Shown here: positions 36,022 to 45,024 of the stretch, piece by piece
Numbering within the stretch: the stretch's first letter is position 1
Layout of the letters: each line of letters opens with the position of its first letter
Source of the DNA: Mesorhizobium sp. Root102
GTDB taxonomy: Bacteria > Pseudomonadota > Alphaproteobacteria > Rhizobiales > Rhizobiaceae
Direction of reading: 5' to 3'
DNA: 64,000 nt
Assembly (NCBI RefSeq): GCF_001425625.1
Contig: NZ_LMCP01000006.1
Span: 98,198 to 162,197 of the forward strand
Notes under the pieces: generated by a model
The model's input: only the letters and a program-made list of their open reading frames with translations
What the model was told of the DNA's origin: nothing
The model's database searches: none
Position numbers and translations under genes: made by a program

Positions 36022-37587
36022 ATGCATGTGCTGGACAATACGCAGGTAGAGCGGCTCGAAGCCGAAGCGGTCAACTCCGCCAAAGTGCGCCAGCCGATGT
36101 ATGCCGCGCGCAAGAAGATATTCCCGAAACGGACAACGGGAAGCTTTCGCCGGTTCAAGTGGCTGGTGATGGCGATCACACTCGGCATCTACTACCTGAT
36201 CCCGTGGTTGCGATGGGACCGTGGCCCGTTTGCCCCGGACCAGGCCGTGCTGCTCGATCTCGTCAACCGGCGCTTCTACTTCTTCTTCATCGAGATCTGG
36301 CCGCAGGAATTCTATTATGTGGCCGGCCTTTTGATCATGGCCGGCGTCGGTCTTTTCCTGATCACGTCGACAGTTGGCCGGGCTTGGTGCGGCTATACAT
36401 GTCCGCAGACCGTATGGGTCGATTTGTTTCTGGTCGTCGAGCGCGCCATCGAGGGTGATCGCAACGCACGCATGAAACTCGATGCCGGCCCCTGGACCGC
36501 CCGCAAGCTTGCGCTGCGGGTATCGAAGCACGCCATCTGGCTGGTCATAGGGGCTGCGACCGGCGGCGCTTGGGTCTTCTATTTTGCCGATGCGCCGACG
36601 CTGATTGGCGAACTCTTCACCGGCACCGCGGCACCCGTCGCCTACATCACTGTCGCCGTGCTGACGGCGACGACCTATACGTTTGGCGGGCTGATGCGCG
36701 AGCAGGTCTGCACCTATATGTGCCCATGGCCGCGCATCCAGGCAGCGATGCTCGACGAAAGTTCGCTCACCGTCACCTATAATGACTGGCGCGGCGAACC
36801 GCGTTCGCGTCATGCGAAGAAGGTGCAAGCTGCAGGGCAGTCCGTCGGCGATTGCGTCGACTGCAATGCCTGTGTCGCGGTCTGCCCGATGGGGATCGAC
36901 ATTCGCGATGGCCAGCAACTCGAATGCATCACCTGCGCGCTTTGCATCGACGCCTGCGACGGCGTCATGGACAAGCTCGGCAGGGAGCGTGGACTGATTT
37001 CCTACGCGACGCTCTCCGATTACAACGCCAACATGATGCTGGCGACCGCGGGCGGCTCCAGTTCAGTCAACCCGTCGCTGGTCAGGACCGCTGATGGCCT
37101 GTTTTCCGACAAGGTGGCGCATTTCCATATTCGCAAGATCTTCCGGCCACGCACTTACGTCTACATGGGTATGTGGTCGTTGATCGGCCTGGGTCTGCTC
37201 TATTCGCTGCTGACGCGCGATCGGCTCGAAGTCAACGTGCTGCATGACCGCAACCCGCAATTCGTCACCCTGTCCGACGGCTCGATCCGCAACGGCTACA
37301 CCGTCAAGCTGCTCAACATGATCCCCGAGCCAAGGACCATTGTTGTCACGATGCAAGGCTTGCAAGGGGGCGAAATGAGCGTGGTCGGGGACGACGTAAA
37401 GGCGGGCCGCTCCTTCGCCATCCCGGTCGAGCCCGATCGCCTGAAAATGCTGAAGGTCTTCGTGCGCCAGCCGGCCGACCAAATCCATGGCGCAGCGCAA
37501 ACCTTCACGTTCCGTGTCGAGGACAAGTCGAGCTTCGAGGCGGACGAATACACCGCCACCTTCAACGCGCCGGAGACTGCCAGATGA
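36022..37587 (+). CDS. ccoG: cbb3 oxidase accessory protein CcoG (FixG/RdxA)
   Basis: The 521-residue membrane protein has several helices, a WCGYTCPQTVW motif, and two ferredoxin-like clusters (CVDCNACVAVCPMGID and CITCALCIDACDGVM). A periplasmic immunoglobulin-like domain ends the protein. CcoG is thought to reduce Cu(II) to Cu(I) for CuB insertion. ATG 36022 was chosen; further ATG codons upstream would add a poorly conserved leader. It overlaps ccoH by four bases. Confidence 0.93.
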   Translation: MHVLDNTQVERLEAEAVNSAKVRQPMYAARKKIFPKRTTGSFRRFKWLVMAITLGIYYLIPWLRWDRGPFAPDQAVLLDLVNRRFYFFFIEIWPQEFYYVAGLLIMAGVGLFLITSTVGRAWCGYTCPQTVWVDLFLVVERAIEGDRNARMKLDAGPWTARKLALRVSKHAIWLVIGAATGGAWVFYFADAPTLIGELFTGTAAPVAYITVAVLTATTYTFGGLMREQVCTYMCPWPRIQAAMLDESSLTVTYNDWRGEPRSRHAKKVQAAGQSVGDCVDCNACVAVCPMGIDIRDGQQLECITCALCIDACDGVMDKLGRERGLISYATLSDYNANMMLATAGGSSSVNPSLVRTADGLFSDKVAHFHIRKIFRPRTYVYMGMWSLIGLGLLYSLLTRDRLEVNVLHDRNPQFVTLSDGSIRNGYTVKLLNMIPEPRTIVVTMQGLQGGEMSVVGDDVKAGRSFAIPVEPDRLKMLKVFVRQPADQIHGAAQTFTFRVEDKSSFEADEYTATFNAPETAR

Positions 37588-38081
37588 GCGCCAGAACTCA
37601 AAAAACCCGCGAATTCACAGGCAGGCACATGCTGTTCACCATCCTTGCCTTCTTCGGCGTGGTCATCGCGGTCAATCTGACCATGGCCACGCTCGCCAAC
37701 ACGAGCTGGACCGGCCTTGTCGTCGAAAACACCTATGTGGCTAGCCAGCAATTCAACAAGAAGGCCGAGGAGGGTCGCGCGCAGGCAGCACTTGGCTGGA
37801 CCGGCAAGCTGACCATCGCATGGGGCGAGGTCCGCTATGGCCTCACCGATGCCGCCGGCAAGCCGGTTCCCCTGCATGGCGTCAAGGTGCTGTTTCGACA
37901 TCCCGCATACGAGAAAGAGGACAAGTCCGTCACGCTCGCCCACGCCTCCGGCGAGGAATTCGCCGCGCAGCACATGCCGAAGGATGGCGTCTGGATTATC
38001 GAAGTCGACGCCGATGCCGGTCTGGATGAACCCTACCGCGACGTCCGCAGGATCATGATTTCCAATGGATCACTGCAATGA
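37584..38081 (+). CDS. ccoH: FixH family protein (CcoH)
   Basis: The 165-residue protein has one N-terminal helix (HMLFTILAFFGVVIAVNLTMA) and a periplasmic FixH domain with FNKKAEEGRAQAALGW and a beta-rich rest. CcoH helps bring the oxidase subunits together. The ATG overlaps the ccoG stop, and its own stop overlaps ccoI (both ATGA), so the operon is tightly coupled. Confidence 0.92.
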   Translation: MSARTQKTREFTGRHMLFTILAFFGVVIAVNLTMATLANTSWTGLVVENTYVASQQFNKKAEEGRAQAALGWTGKLTIAWGEVRYGLTDAAGKPVPLHGVKVLFRHPAYEKEDKSVTLAHASGEEFAAQHMPKDGVWIIEVDADAGLDEPYRDVRRIMISNGSLQ

Positions 38082-40366
38082 GTTGTTGTGCACCGGGCGC
38101 TGAAATGGCGCTGGATCTCGTCAGCACCACTTCGGTCCTACCGTCTAGCCAGGAGATCAGGCTGGCAAGCCGATCGCTTGGCGATGATCTTCGCCAGACC
38201 GACCTTTCAGTGCCGACGGTTCATTGTGCGGCCTGCATCCAAGCGATCGAGACAGCGCTGGCAAAGCTCGACAACGTCGAGGGTGCTCGCGTCAACCTGT
38301 CGACGAAACGGGTCGCGGTCAGGTGGCGAGGCGACCAGGTTCCACCGTTCGTCGCTGTTTTGGGGCGACTGGGCTACGAGGCTCATCTGTTCGACCCGGA
38401 GGTCGGCAACAAGGACAAGACGCTTTCAGAGTTGATCCGCGCCGTCGCTGTCTCCGGCTTTGCGGCGGGCAACATCATGCTGCTTTCGGTCTCGGTCTGG
38501 TCCGGCGCTGAAGGCGCGACCCGCGACCTGTTTCATTGGGTCTCGGCGCTGATCGCCATTCCTGCCCTCGCCTTCGCCGGCGGCATCTTCTTCCGCTCGG
38601 CTTGGAACGCGCTGCGCCACGGTCGCATGAACATGGACGTGCCGATCGCAGTTGGCGTTTCTCTGGCCTACGCCATGAGCCTCTACGAGACGATCAACCA
38701 TGGCGACCACGCCTATTTCGACGCGTCGGTATCGCTGCTGTTCTTCCTGCTGATCGGCCGCACGCTCGACCACGTGATGCGAGAGCGTGCGCGGACCGCC
38801 ATAAAAGGGCTCTCACAGCTGGCCGCACGTGGCGCCATGGTGCTGCGCGGCGACGGCGCGCGCGACTATCTGCCGGTTGGCGAGATCGAACCGGGAATGC
38901 AGCTGCTCGTCGCAGCCGGCGAAAGGATTCCCGTCGACGGCAAGATCATTCATGGGGCGACGGATCTGGACTACTCGCTGGTCTCCGGCGAGAGCACGCC
39001 CAGAAACGTGGCGCCTGGTGAAACCGTGCAGGCCGGTGTACTCAATCTTACCGGCTCGCTGACGATCGAGGCGACAGCTGCCGCGAAAGATTCGTTCCTG
39101 GCGGAAATGGTTCGCCTGATGGAGGCCGCGGAGGGCGGTCGCGCGCACTATCGCCGGATCGCCGATCGCGTTTCAGCGCTCTATGCTCCAGTGGTTCATC
39201 TAACCGCTTTAGCGACATTCCTTGGCTGGATGGCGGCGACCGGCGACTGGCACCGGGCGATCACAATAGCCATTGCCGTTCTCATCATCACATGCCCATG
39301 CGCGCTCGGCCTTGCCGTGCCGATCGTTCAGGTGGTCGCGGCGCGGCGCCTGTTCGAGAACGGCATCATGGTCAAGGATGGTTCGGCCATGGAGCGCCTG
39401 GCGACAATTGACACAGCGGTGTTCGACAAGACCGGAACGCTAACGCTCGGGCAGCCCCGGCTGGTCAATGCGGCGTCGATCGATCCGGGCATGCTGGCAA
39501 TCGCCGCAGACATGGCCGCGCATTCCCGCCACCCATTTTCAAAGGCCATAGCCGGCTTTGCCGCTCTTGGCAGGCAACACAAATTCGATGCCGTCAACGA
39601 GCACCCGGGATTTGGAATCGAGGCCACTGATGCCGGAAGCACCTGGCGGCTGGGCCGACGCGGATGGGCTGGATGGAAGGCTCGGACCGGTGGCGAAGGC
39701 AAACATGGCTATGGCGGAACGGTCCTGACAAAGGATGGGTTCATTGTCGCCACGTTCGATTTTGAGGATGCGCTGCGTGCGGGCGCCAGGGCGGCGATCG
39801 AGCAATTGAACGACGCCGGAGTGTCGGTGGAAATGCTATCGGGCGATACAGCCGGCGCCTGCGGCGAAGTTGCAGAAATGCTGGGTGTCGACGACTTCGT
39901 TCCGTGCCTGCTGCCGTCCGGCAAGGTCGAGCGCGTCGAGACCATGACGAAAGACGGACACAAGGTTCTGATGGTTGGCGACGGCCTGAACGACACGCCC
40001 GCACTGAGCGCGGCGCATGTCTCGATCGCACCGGCCACCGCCGCCGACATTGGCCGCAATGCGGCCGACTTCGTATTCCTGCGCGAAAGCCTTCTGGCAG
40101 TGCCGCTCGCGCTGGACGTCTCGCGCAAGGCGGGAAATCTGATCCGCCAGAACATCGCGATTGCGATCGTCTACAATGCCGTCGCCGTGCCGATCGCCAT
40201 CCTGGGGCACGTCACGCCATTGATAGCGGCGATCGCCATGTCCGCCTCATCGCTCCTTGTCATTGGGAACGCGCTAAGATTGCAGACTTCCATGCCAAAT
40301 TCACCGGCGAAAAATGTGCGGCGCGACAGGCGTTCCAACATCACCAAATTGGCCCAATCCTCATGA
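38078..40366 (+). CDS. ccoI: Copper-translocating P1B-type ATPase (CcoI/FixI)
   Basis: The 762-residue protein has a heavy-metal-associated domain with CAAC (Cys50-Cys53), a membrane CPC motif (TCPCALGLAVP), the phosphorylation site DKTGTLT and GDGLNDTPAL. It also starts with a Cys pair (SCC). CcoI-type pumps supply copper for the cbb3 binuclear centre from the cytosolic side. The gene is full-length and coupled at both ends by ATGA overlaps. Confidence 0.95.
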   Translation: MSCCAPGAEMALDLVSTTSVLPSSQEIRLASRSLGDDLRQTDLSVPTVHCAACIQAIETALAKLDNVEGARVNLSTKRVAVRWRGDQVPPFVAVLGRLGYEAHLFDPEVGNKDKTLSELIRAVAVSGFAAGNIMLLSVSVWSGAEGATRDLFHWVSALIAIPALAFAGGIFFRSAWNALRHGRMNMDVPIAVGVSLAYAMSLYETINHGDHAYFDASVSLLFFLLIGRTLDHVMRERARTAIKGLSQLAARGAMVLRGDGARDYLPVGEIEPGMQLLVAAGERIPVDGKIIHGATDLDYSLVSGESTPRNVAPGETVQAGVLNLTGSLTIEATAAAKDSFLAEMVRLMEAAEGGRAHYRRIADRVSALYAPVVHLTALATFLGWMAATGDWHRAITIAIAVLIITCPCALGLAVPIVQVVAARRLFENGIMVKDGSAMERLATIDTAVFDKTGTLTLGQPRLVNAASIDPGMLAIAADMAAHSRHPFSKAIAGFAALGRQHKFDAVNEHPGFGIEATDAGSTWRLGRRGWAGWKARTGGEGKHGYGGTVLTKDGFIVATFDFEDALRAGARAAIEQLNDAGVSVEMLSGDTAGACGEVAEMLGVDDFVPCLLPSGKVERVETMTKDGHKVLMVGDGLNDTPALSAAHVSIAPATAADIGRNAADFVFLRESLLAVPLALDVSRKAGNLIRQNIAIAIVYNAVAVPIAILGHVTPLIAAIAMSASSLLVIGNALRLQTSMPNSPAKNVRRDRRSNITKLAQSS

Positions 40367-40518
40367 CAACCCTTGCCTACCTCATACCTGTGGCCCTCTT
40401 CCTTGGTGCGCTTGGCCTGGGGGGCTTCCTGTGGGCTTTGAAGAGTGGCCAGTACGAAGATCTGGACGGCGCCGCCGAGCGGGTCCTTATCGATCGGGAA
40501 GATAAGCTCGGCCGCTAG
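40363..40518 (+). CDS. ccoS: cbb3 oxidase assembly protein CcoS
   Basis: The 51-residue protein has one helix ([20 protein letters not shown]) followed by [16 protein letters not shown], the CcoS signature, and ends with basic/acidic residues. It is required for maturation of the haem-copper centre. ATG 40363 overlaps the ccoI stop. It closes the ccoGHIS operon. Confidence 0.93.
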   Translation: MTTLAYLIPVALFLGALGLGGFLWALKSGQYEDLDGAAERVLIDREDKLGR

Positions 40519-40624
40519 CCAAGCGCTGGCAAAATAACCGGACCACGACATTCTCCGCCTTGACTATGACGCGCTGGATCGATGTGTTCGAGGCTCTAAC
40601 ATTCCCAAAATTAACTCCATCAAT

Positions 40625-40638
40625 TTGCGGCAGCGCAA
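40625..40638 (+). promoter_or_regulatory. NnrR-type site upstream of nirK
   Basis: TTGCGGCAGCGCAA is a perfect TTGCG-N4-CGCAA palindrome. It lies 65 bases before nirK. NnrR/DNR-class nitric oxide regulators bind such sites. Confidence 0.75.
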
Positions 40639-40703
40639 AGAAACGCTGCGTCAGGTCATCTAGGTTCTCCTCATCCACAACGGTTGAGAGACAGGAGACT
40701 GAA

Positions 40704-41810
40704 ATGATCACGCGACGCGAAGCTCTGTTCGGTGCAGCGATTGGCGCTGCCGCCGTGGCAGCACTGCCGGCATTTTCGGCAACTGTGACAAAGGCAGATA
40801 TTCGAGGGCTCGCCCGAGAGAAGATCAAGCTCGTGGCACCACCTTTCGTGCATCCGCACGATCAAGTCGCCAAGGGTGGACCGAAGATCGTCGAGTTCAC
40901 CATGACGATCGAGGAAAAGCCAATGATCATTGATGCCGATGGTACAAAGCTCAACGCGATGACCTACAATGGCTCGATCCCCGGTCCGCTCATGGTCGTG
41001 CATCAGGACGACTATCTCGAGCTGACGCTCATCAATCCCGATACCAACTCCCTCGCCCACAACATCGACTTCCACGCTTCGACCGGTGCGCTGGGCGGCG
41101 GCGCCCTCACCTTGATCAATCCCGGCGAACAGGTGACCTTGCGCTTCAAGGCGACGCGAACGGGAACGTTCGTCTATCACTGCGCGCCTGGTGGCGCGAT
41201 GATCCCTTGGCATGTCGTCTCCGGCATGAGCGGCGCCATCATGGTCCTGCCGCGCGATGGGCTCAGGAACGACAAGGGCGAGCCGGTCAAATACGACAAG
41301 ATCTTCTACATCGGCGAGAACGACTTCTATATTCCGCGAGACGACAAGGGCAACTTCAAGAGCTACGAATCGGCCGGTGACGGTTACGACGACATCGTCA
41401 AGGTGATGCGTGGGCTGATCCCCACGCATGTCGTGTTCAACGGCAAGGTTGGATCCTTGACCGGCGACAACGCCATGAAGGCGAAAGTCGGCGAGACCGT
41501 GTTGATCGTCCATTCGCAGGCCAACCGCGATACGCGGCCGCATCTGATCGGCGGGCACGGCGATTATGTCTGGGAGCAGGGCAAATTCGCCAATCCGCCG
41601 GCCAAGGATCTGGAAACCTGGTTCATCCGCGGCGGCTCGGCTGGCTCGGCGCTCTATACGTTCCTGCAGCCGGGTGTCTACGCCTACGTCAATCACAATC
41701 TGATCGAGGCTGTGGAACTCGGAGCGACCGCTCACTTCATGGTCGAGGGCGAGTGGGATGACGACCTGATGACGCAGGTCGAGCCGCCTAAACCCGTCGC
41801 CACCAACTGA
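40704..41810 (+). CDS. nirK: Copper-containing nitrite reductase
   Basis: The 368-residue protein has a Tat-like leader (TRREALFG) and two cupredoxin domains. Type 1 copper ligands are His119, Cys160, His170 and Met175; type 2 ligands include His124 and His159, with Asp122 as the catalytic acid. It reduces nitrite to NO in the periplasm, taking electrons from pseudoazurin. ATG 40704 follows CAGGAG. A hairpin and nirV follow. No nitric oxide reductase is in the window. Confidence 0.96.
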   Translation: MITRREALFGAAIGAAAVAALPAFSATVTKADIRGLAREKIKLVAPPFVHPHDQVAKGGPKIVEFTMTIEEKPMIIDADGTKLNAMTYNGSIPGPLMVVHQDDYLELTLINPDTNSLAHNIDFHASTGALGGGALTLINPGEQVTLRFKATRTGTFVYHCAPGGAMIPWHVVSGMSGAIMVLPRDGLRNDKGEPVKYDKIFYIGENDFYIPRDDKGNFKSYESAGDGYDDIVKVMRGLIPTHVVFNGKVGSLTGDNAMKAKVGETVLIVHSQANRDTRPHLIGGHGDYVWEQGKFANPPAKDLETWFIRGGSAGSALYTFLQPGVYAYVNHNLIEAVELGATAHFMVEGEWDDDLMTQVEPPKPVATN

Positions 41811-41823
41811 CGGCACTCCAATC

Positions 41824-41850
41824 TGCCCGGATAGCGTCGCTGTCCGGGCA
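41824..41850 (+). terminator. Hairpin between nirK and nirV
   Basis: TGCCCGGA and TCCGGGCA form an 8-bp stem with an 11-base loop, 13 bases after nirK. It may partly terminate transcription, so that nirV is expressed at a lower level. Confidence 0.55.
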
Positions 41851-41862
41851 TGGACAAAAGCA

Positions 41863-42729
41863 ATGTCTCCTTTCATCCTCAAAGTTTTCTCGGTTGCCAT
41901 GGCGGCCGCAACGGTTCCAATGGGCTTGACCGCCATCGGCCGGAACGGACATCGCGAGCCCCACCCTGCCGCCATGACAGTCACCTTGGTGCCCGGTCCG
42001 ATCACCTATCCCCTGCCGGGCGAGTTCTTGAGGAACGGACGCCCGCAAGCAAATCTCCGGCTCAGGCGACAGTTCCACGAACCCATCGAAATCATGACCT
42101 ATCAGGTCAGCGTGTCGGACTATGCGGACTGCGTGTCGGCTGGCGGCTGTCAGCCGGCACAGGAGACGCGCGCGATCCCGAGCAATGCTCCCGTTACCGG
42201 AGTGAGCTATCTCGACGCCAATGCCTACGCCCAATGGTATTCGGAAGTGACAGGCGACGACTGGCGGCTGCCGTCCGATGAGGAGTGGGCGTTTGCCGCG
42301 GCAGAGCGGTTCGCAGGGGAATTCGAGGGTGTCGAAAACGACGCCAGCAACCCCGCCAGACGATGGCTCACCAGCTACAAGGCCGAGGTGGACCTCAACC
42401 GCAAACCAGACCCATTGCCCAGGAGCCGTGGCTCTTTTGGTGTGAACTCCCAAGGCCTCGCCGACTTTTCCGGCAACGTCTGGGAGTGGACTTCGACCTG
42501 CTATGTCCGCACCACGTTGGCCGTGGATGGAAGCGTTGCAAGTTCGGTCGACAATTGCGGCGTCCACGTCCTTGAGGGGCTTCACAGAGCCTACATGTCA
42601 AACTTCGTCAGTGACGGGAAAAGCGGAGGCTGTGCCGTCGGCACGCCTCCCGACAATCTGGGATTCAGATTGGTCCGTGACCATTCGGGATGGGCAAGCC
42701 GGATCCTTGGTGGGCTTGGCATCGTCTGA
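41863..42729 (+). CDS. nirV: NirV, formylglycine-generating-enzyme-like protein
   Basis: The 288-residue protein has a signal-like N-terminus and an FGE-sulfatase fold: YQVSVSDYADCV, VSYLDANAYAQWYSEVTG, WRLPSDEEWAFAA, DFSGNVWEWTS and NLGFRLVRD. NirV genes follow nirK in many denitrifiers, and their precise role is unknown. The gene is complete and lies 52 bases after nirK. It converges on nnrS. Confidence 0.9.
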   Translation: MSPFILKVFSVAMAAATVPMGLTAIGRNGHREPHPAAMTVTLVPGPITYPLPGEFLRNGRPQANLRLRRQFHEPIEIMTYQVSVSDYADCVSAGGCQPAQETRAIPSNAPVTGVSYLDANAYAQWYSEVTGDDWRLPSDEEWAFAAAERFAGEFEGVENDASNPARRWLTSYKAEVDLNRKPDPLPRSRGSFGVNSQGLADFSGNVWEWTSTCYVRTTLAVDGSVASSVDNCGVHVLEGLHRAYMSNFVSDGKSGGCAVGTPPDNLGFRLVRDHSGWASRILGGLGIV

Positions 42730-42790
42730 AAAGCAGGAATAGCGGGCCACGTCTTCTCGACCGTCGCGAGCCCGCCCGCCGCCCCTCGCC

Positions 42791-43966
42791 TCACCGTGCC
42801 TTGGGTGTCGTCAATGCGGTTCCGTGGATCAGCAGGAAGCCGGCGAATGCAGCCACCCATGCGGCGCCGGCCATATCGATCACCGCGCCTGAGGGGAAGA
42901 AAGCGGCCAGGATTCTCAATGTTCCCGCGAGCAGGATGGCCACGAAGATGAACGAGGCGCCGTTCCCAGCCTTGAGCGTTCTTCCTGTGTGTCCGAGCGT
43001 TGCGCGGGTCATCACGGCGAGCGTCATGGCTCCGACCGCACCCGTTCCGAGCGCGTGGAGCCCCGCAGCAGCTGGCACGGCGGAAGGAAAAAGGATCGAA
43101 GCCGATATAAGGCCGAGGCCGACCGGCACGAAGGCATATGCAAGATGGAGGATGAGCACGAGCGGATCCCGCAACGTGCGTTCGCCAGCCCAGCGCGACA
43201 GACGCCACGCCTGGCAGATTGCAGCGACCGCCATAAGCATTCCCGAGGCGTGGTTGTCGGGGGCGAACGTCCATGCTCCCAGCGCGATAGCAGAGATGGC
43301 TATCGATACGATGTCAAAACGGCCGAACGGCGCGGGCAGCCTGCCAGGATTTTCGCGAACGAGCCAGTTGCGCGTGAAGCTCGGAATGAGGCGCCCACCG
43401 ATCAGCGAGATGAGCACGATCGCCGCGGCCATACCGAGCCTGCGGCTGATGTCGGATGTGCCTTGAAGGTGCGCCTCGATATGGAACATGCCGTTGGCGC
43501 ACGCCAGGACGGCAAGCGGCAACAGCACCTTGAGATTGCGCCAGTTCCGTCCCGCGACGATCTCGCGGGCCGCCGCGGCAGCGACAGCAAGCAGAAAGCA
43601 GCCATCGATCACGGCCGCTGCTTCCCAGCCAATATCGGCCGAGAAGAAAACAGCCGCACGCCCAGCAAGCCACAGGACCACCAGCGCCAGCAGCGGCAAG
43701 CCTTGCACGGGCAGCCGGCCGGTCCAGTTCGGGATGGCGGTCAGCAAGAACCCGGTAACGATCGCCGGCAGATAGCCGAACAGCATCTCGTGAATGTGCC
43801 AGTCGACGGCAGCGAACGCACTGTGGGCATCGAGTTCGCCGGCATACATCGGCAGCCAAAGCAGAATGGAGAGCGCGGCATACAGCGACCCGAGGAAAAA
43901 GAAGGGCCTGAATCCGTAGGAAAGAAATGCGGGCCCAGTGTAGGCCCGCAGGCGTGGAATTCCCAT
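42791..43966 (-). CDS. nnrS: NnrS family membrane protein
   Basis: The 391-residue protein has about 12 hydrophobic helices. The N-terminal FLSYGFRPFF and WHIHEMLFGYLPAIVTGFLLTA are the NnrS signature. NnrS is a haem-copper membrane protein that protects against NO-derived stress and is usually controlled by NnrR. ATG 43966 has GGAG at a suitable distance; a TTG at 43981 is possible. It lies downstream of paz on the same strand, behind a strong hairpin. Confidence 0.93.
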   Translation of the reverse strand: MGIPRLRAYTGPAFLSYGFRPFFFLGSLYAALSILLWLPMYAGELDAHSAFAAVDWHIHEMLFGYLPAIVTGFLLTAIPNWTGRLPVQGLPLLALVVLWLAGRAAVFFSADIGWEAAAVIDGCFLLAVAAAAAREIVAGRNWRNLKVLLPLAVLACANGMFHIEAHLQGTSDISRRLGMAAAIVLISLIGGRLIPSFTRNWLVRENPGRLPAPFGRFDIVSIAISAIALGAWTFAPDNHASGMLMAVAAICQAWRLSRWAGERTLRDPLVLILHLAYAFVPVGLGLISASILFPSAVPAAAGLHALGTGAVGAMTLAVMTRATLGHTGRTLKAGNGASFIFVAILLAGTLRILAAFFPSGAVIDMAGAAWVAAFAGFLLIHGTALTTPKAR

Positions 43967-43988
43967 GATCTGCGTCTCCAAATGAACA

Positions 43989-44025
43989 GGGCCGGATGAA
44001 CCGCCGCTCTCGGTTCGTCCGGCCC
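43989..44025 (-). terminator. Strong hairpin between paz and nnrS
   Basis: GGGCCGGA pairs with TCCGGCCC, and inside it GAACCG with CGGTTC, with one mismatch between and a 7-base loop. It lies 36 bases after the paz stop and 22 bases before the nnrS start, so it could attenuate read-through into nnrS. Confidence 0.65.
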
Positions 44026-44061
44026 GCGCCCGCCTCGCCTATGGCAGGCAGACTGTATGCC

Positions 44062-44499
44062 TCAGTTGGCCGGAACCTGGGTGAACAGGTCGGCGAACAC
44101 CGTTTTTGCCTTGCCAGGATGCTTGACCGCCTTGGCGGTATCGAGGTTGACCGGCTTGCCGACAACGATCAGCGCGACCATGCCCATTCCGTAGTGGGGC
44201 GCGCATTTGACACCGTAGACGCCCTCCTTCGTCAGCGTGACGGTTATTTCCTCACTGGGCTTTCCCTTGAAAGGCTCGGCGCCGTCCGGAATCATGCCCT
44301 TGATCGACTCGGCATCATGCGTCTTGTCGGTCGGCACGAACTTCACGGTGTCGCCAGGAGCTGCCTTGACGAAGGCCGGCTGGAAAACCATTGCGCCCTT
44401 TTCGCCCTTGTTGAGCATTTGCACCACATGCTCTTCGGCGCTTGCGCCGCTAGCGAGCGCAAGGATGGAGATTGCGGCGGCGAGGATGGAGAGTTTCAT
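44062..44499 (-). CDS. paz: Pseudoazurin
   Basis: The 145-residue protein has a signal peptide ([19 protein letters not shown]) and a blue-copper fold. The type 1 copper ligands are His61, Cys99, His102 and Met107 (CAPHYGMGM), the order of pseudoazurin. It carries electrons in the periplasm to NirK. ATG 44499 starts the signal peptide. A perfect NnrR-type site lies 74 bases upstream, matching that of nirK. Confidence 0.95.
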   Translation of the reverse strand: MKLSILAAAISILALASGASAEEHVVQMLNKGEKGAMVFQPAFVKAAPGDTVKFVPTDKTHDAESIKGMIPDGAEPFKGKPSEEITVTLTKEGVYGVKCAPHYGMGMVALIVVGKPVNLDTAKAVKHPGKAKTVFADLFTQVPAN

Positions 44500-44572
44500 C
44501 GATTTGTCCTTTGTTCGTGTTCGCGGCATTGCGCCGTTCCACGCCATCTAGCCAGATGCGGCTGGGAACAAT

Positions 44573-44586
44573 TTGCGCTGGCGCAA
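44573..44586 (-). promoter_or_regulatory. NnrR-type site upstream of paz
   Basis: TTGCGCTGGCGCAA is a perfect TTGCG-N4-CGCAA palindrome, 73 bases from the paz start. It also precedes the nnrR relic on the other strand. Confidence 0.75.
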
Positions 44587-44647
44587 ACTTGGGACAAGAA
44601 AGGTCTCCCGCACGACTGATGCGGACCATGGGCTGTGAGGTATCCGC

Positions 44648-44776
44648 TTGGCTGCGCTGGACCGATCGCTGATATCGCTGCTGCCCCTCTTCCAGGGGAT
44701 GGAGCCCCAGGAGCAAAGCGAGATCCTCAAAGGCGCTCGATCGTCACACTACGCCAAGGACTCCTCGATCCGGTAG
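44648..44776 (+). pseudogene. 5' relic of an NnrR-like Crp/Fnr gene
   Basis: From TTG 44648 the frame reads LAALDRSLISLLPLFQGMEPQEQSEILKGARSS (shown in parts), which looks like the first 40 residues of an NnrR/DNR-type regulator (LPLFQGM and an LKGAR helix, then SHYAKDSSI). At 44774 it runs into TAG just where a sensor-domain strand would continue. The rest of the sensor domain and the helix-turn-helix are absent. The next bases belong to the opposite-strand DUF1858 relic. Assignment rests on a short N-terminal match, so it is tentative. Confidence 0.5.
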
Positions 44777-44862
44777 CTCAGCATCACCGCCACCGTTGCC
44801 GGCCATTTTCTCATGATCTCGTCGACGACCATGTCCCGACCGATCGAACTGAGTTCCTTCAC
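44749..44862 (-). pseudogene. 5' relic of a DUF1858-like gene
   Basis: On the minus strand, GTG 44862 follows GGGGA and reads a 37-codon frame with RDMVVDEIMRKWPATVAVMLSYR. This matches the start of DUF1858 proteins (x-V-x-E-x-[LM]-R-R-W-P-A-T). The conserved Cys motif that should follow is missing: the last codons are the reverse of the nnrR relic. The two genes therefore meet at a breakpoint near 44770. An NnrR-like site (44920-44933) lies upstream. Confidence 0.5.
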
Positions 44863-44919
44863 GATGGGGTCCCCGCGATTTGCGAAGCCTCGTGATATAT
44901 CCCGCCCGCGCCGCCTTCG

Positions 44920-44933
44920 TTGCACTTTCGCAA
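44920..44933 (-). promoter_or_regulatory. NnrR-like site upstream of the DUF1858 relic
   Basis: TTGCACTTTCGCAA matches TTGCG-N4-CGCAA at 9 of 10 half-site bases. It lies 57 bases from the relic's start codon. It seems to be an orphan promoter element. Confidence 0.55.
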
Positions 44934-45024
44934 CTTCATAGAACTGGCGCTGAACCCTCTCGGGTTATTTCGAAGGACGATAAGTGCCCATGGCACAGCC
45001 TGGTTCGACGGTTCGCAAGACCCG

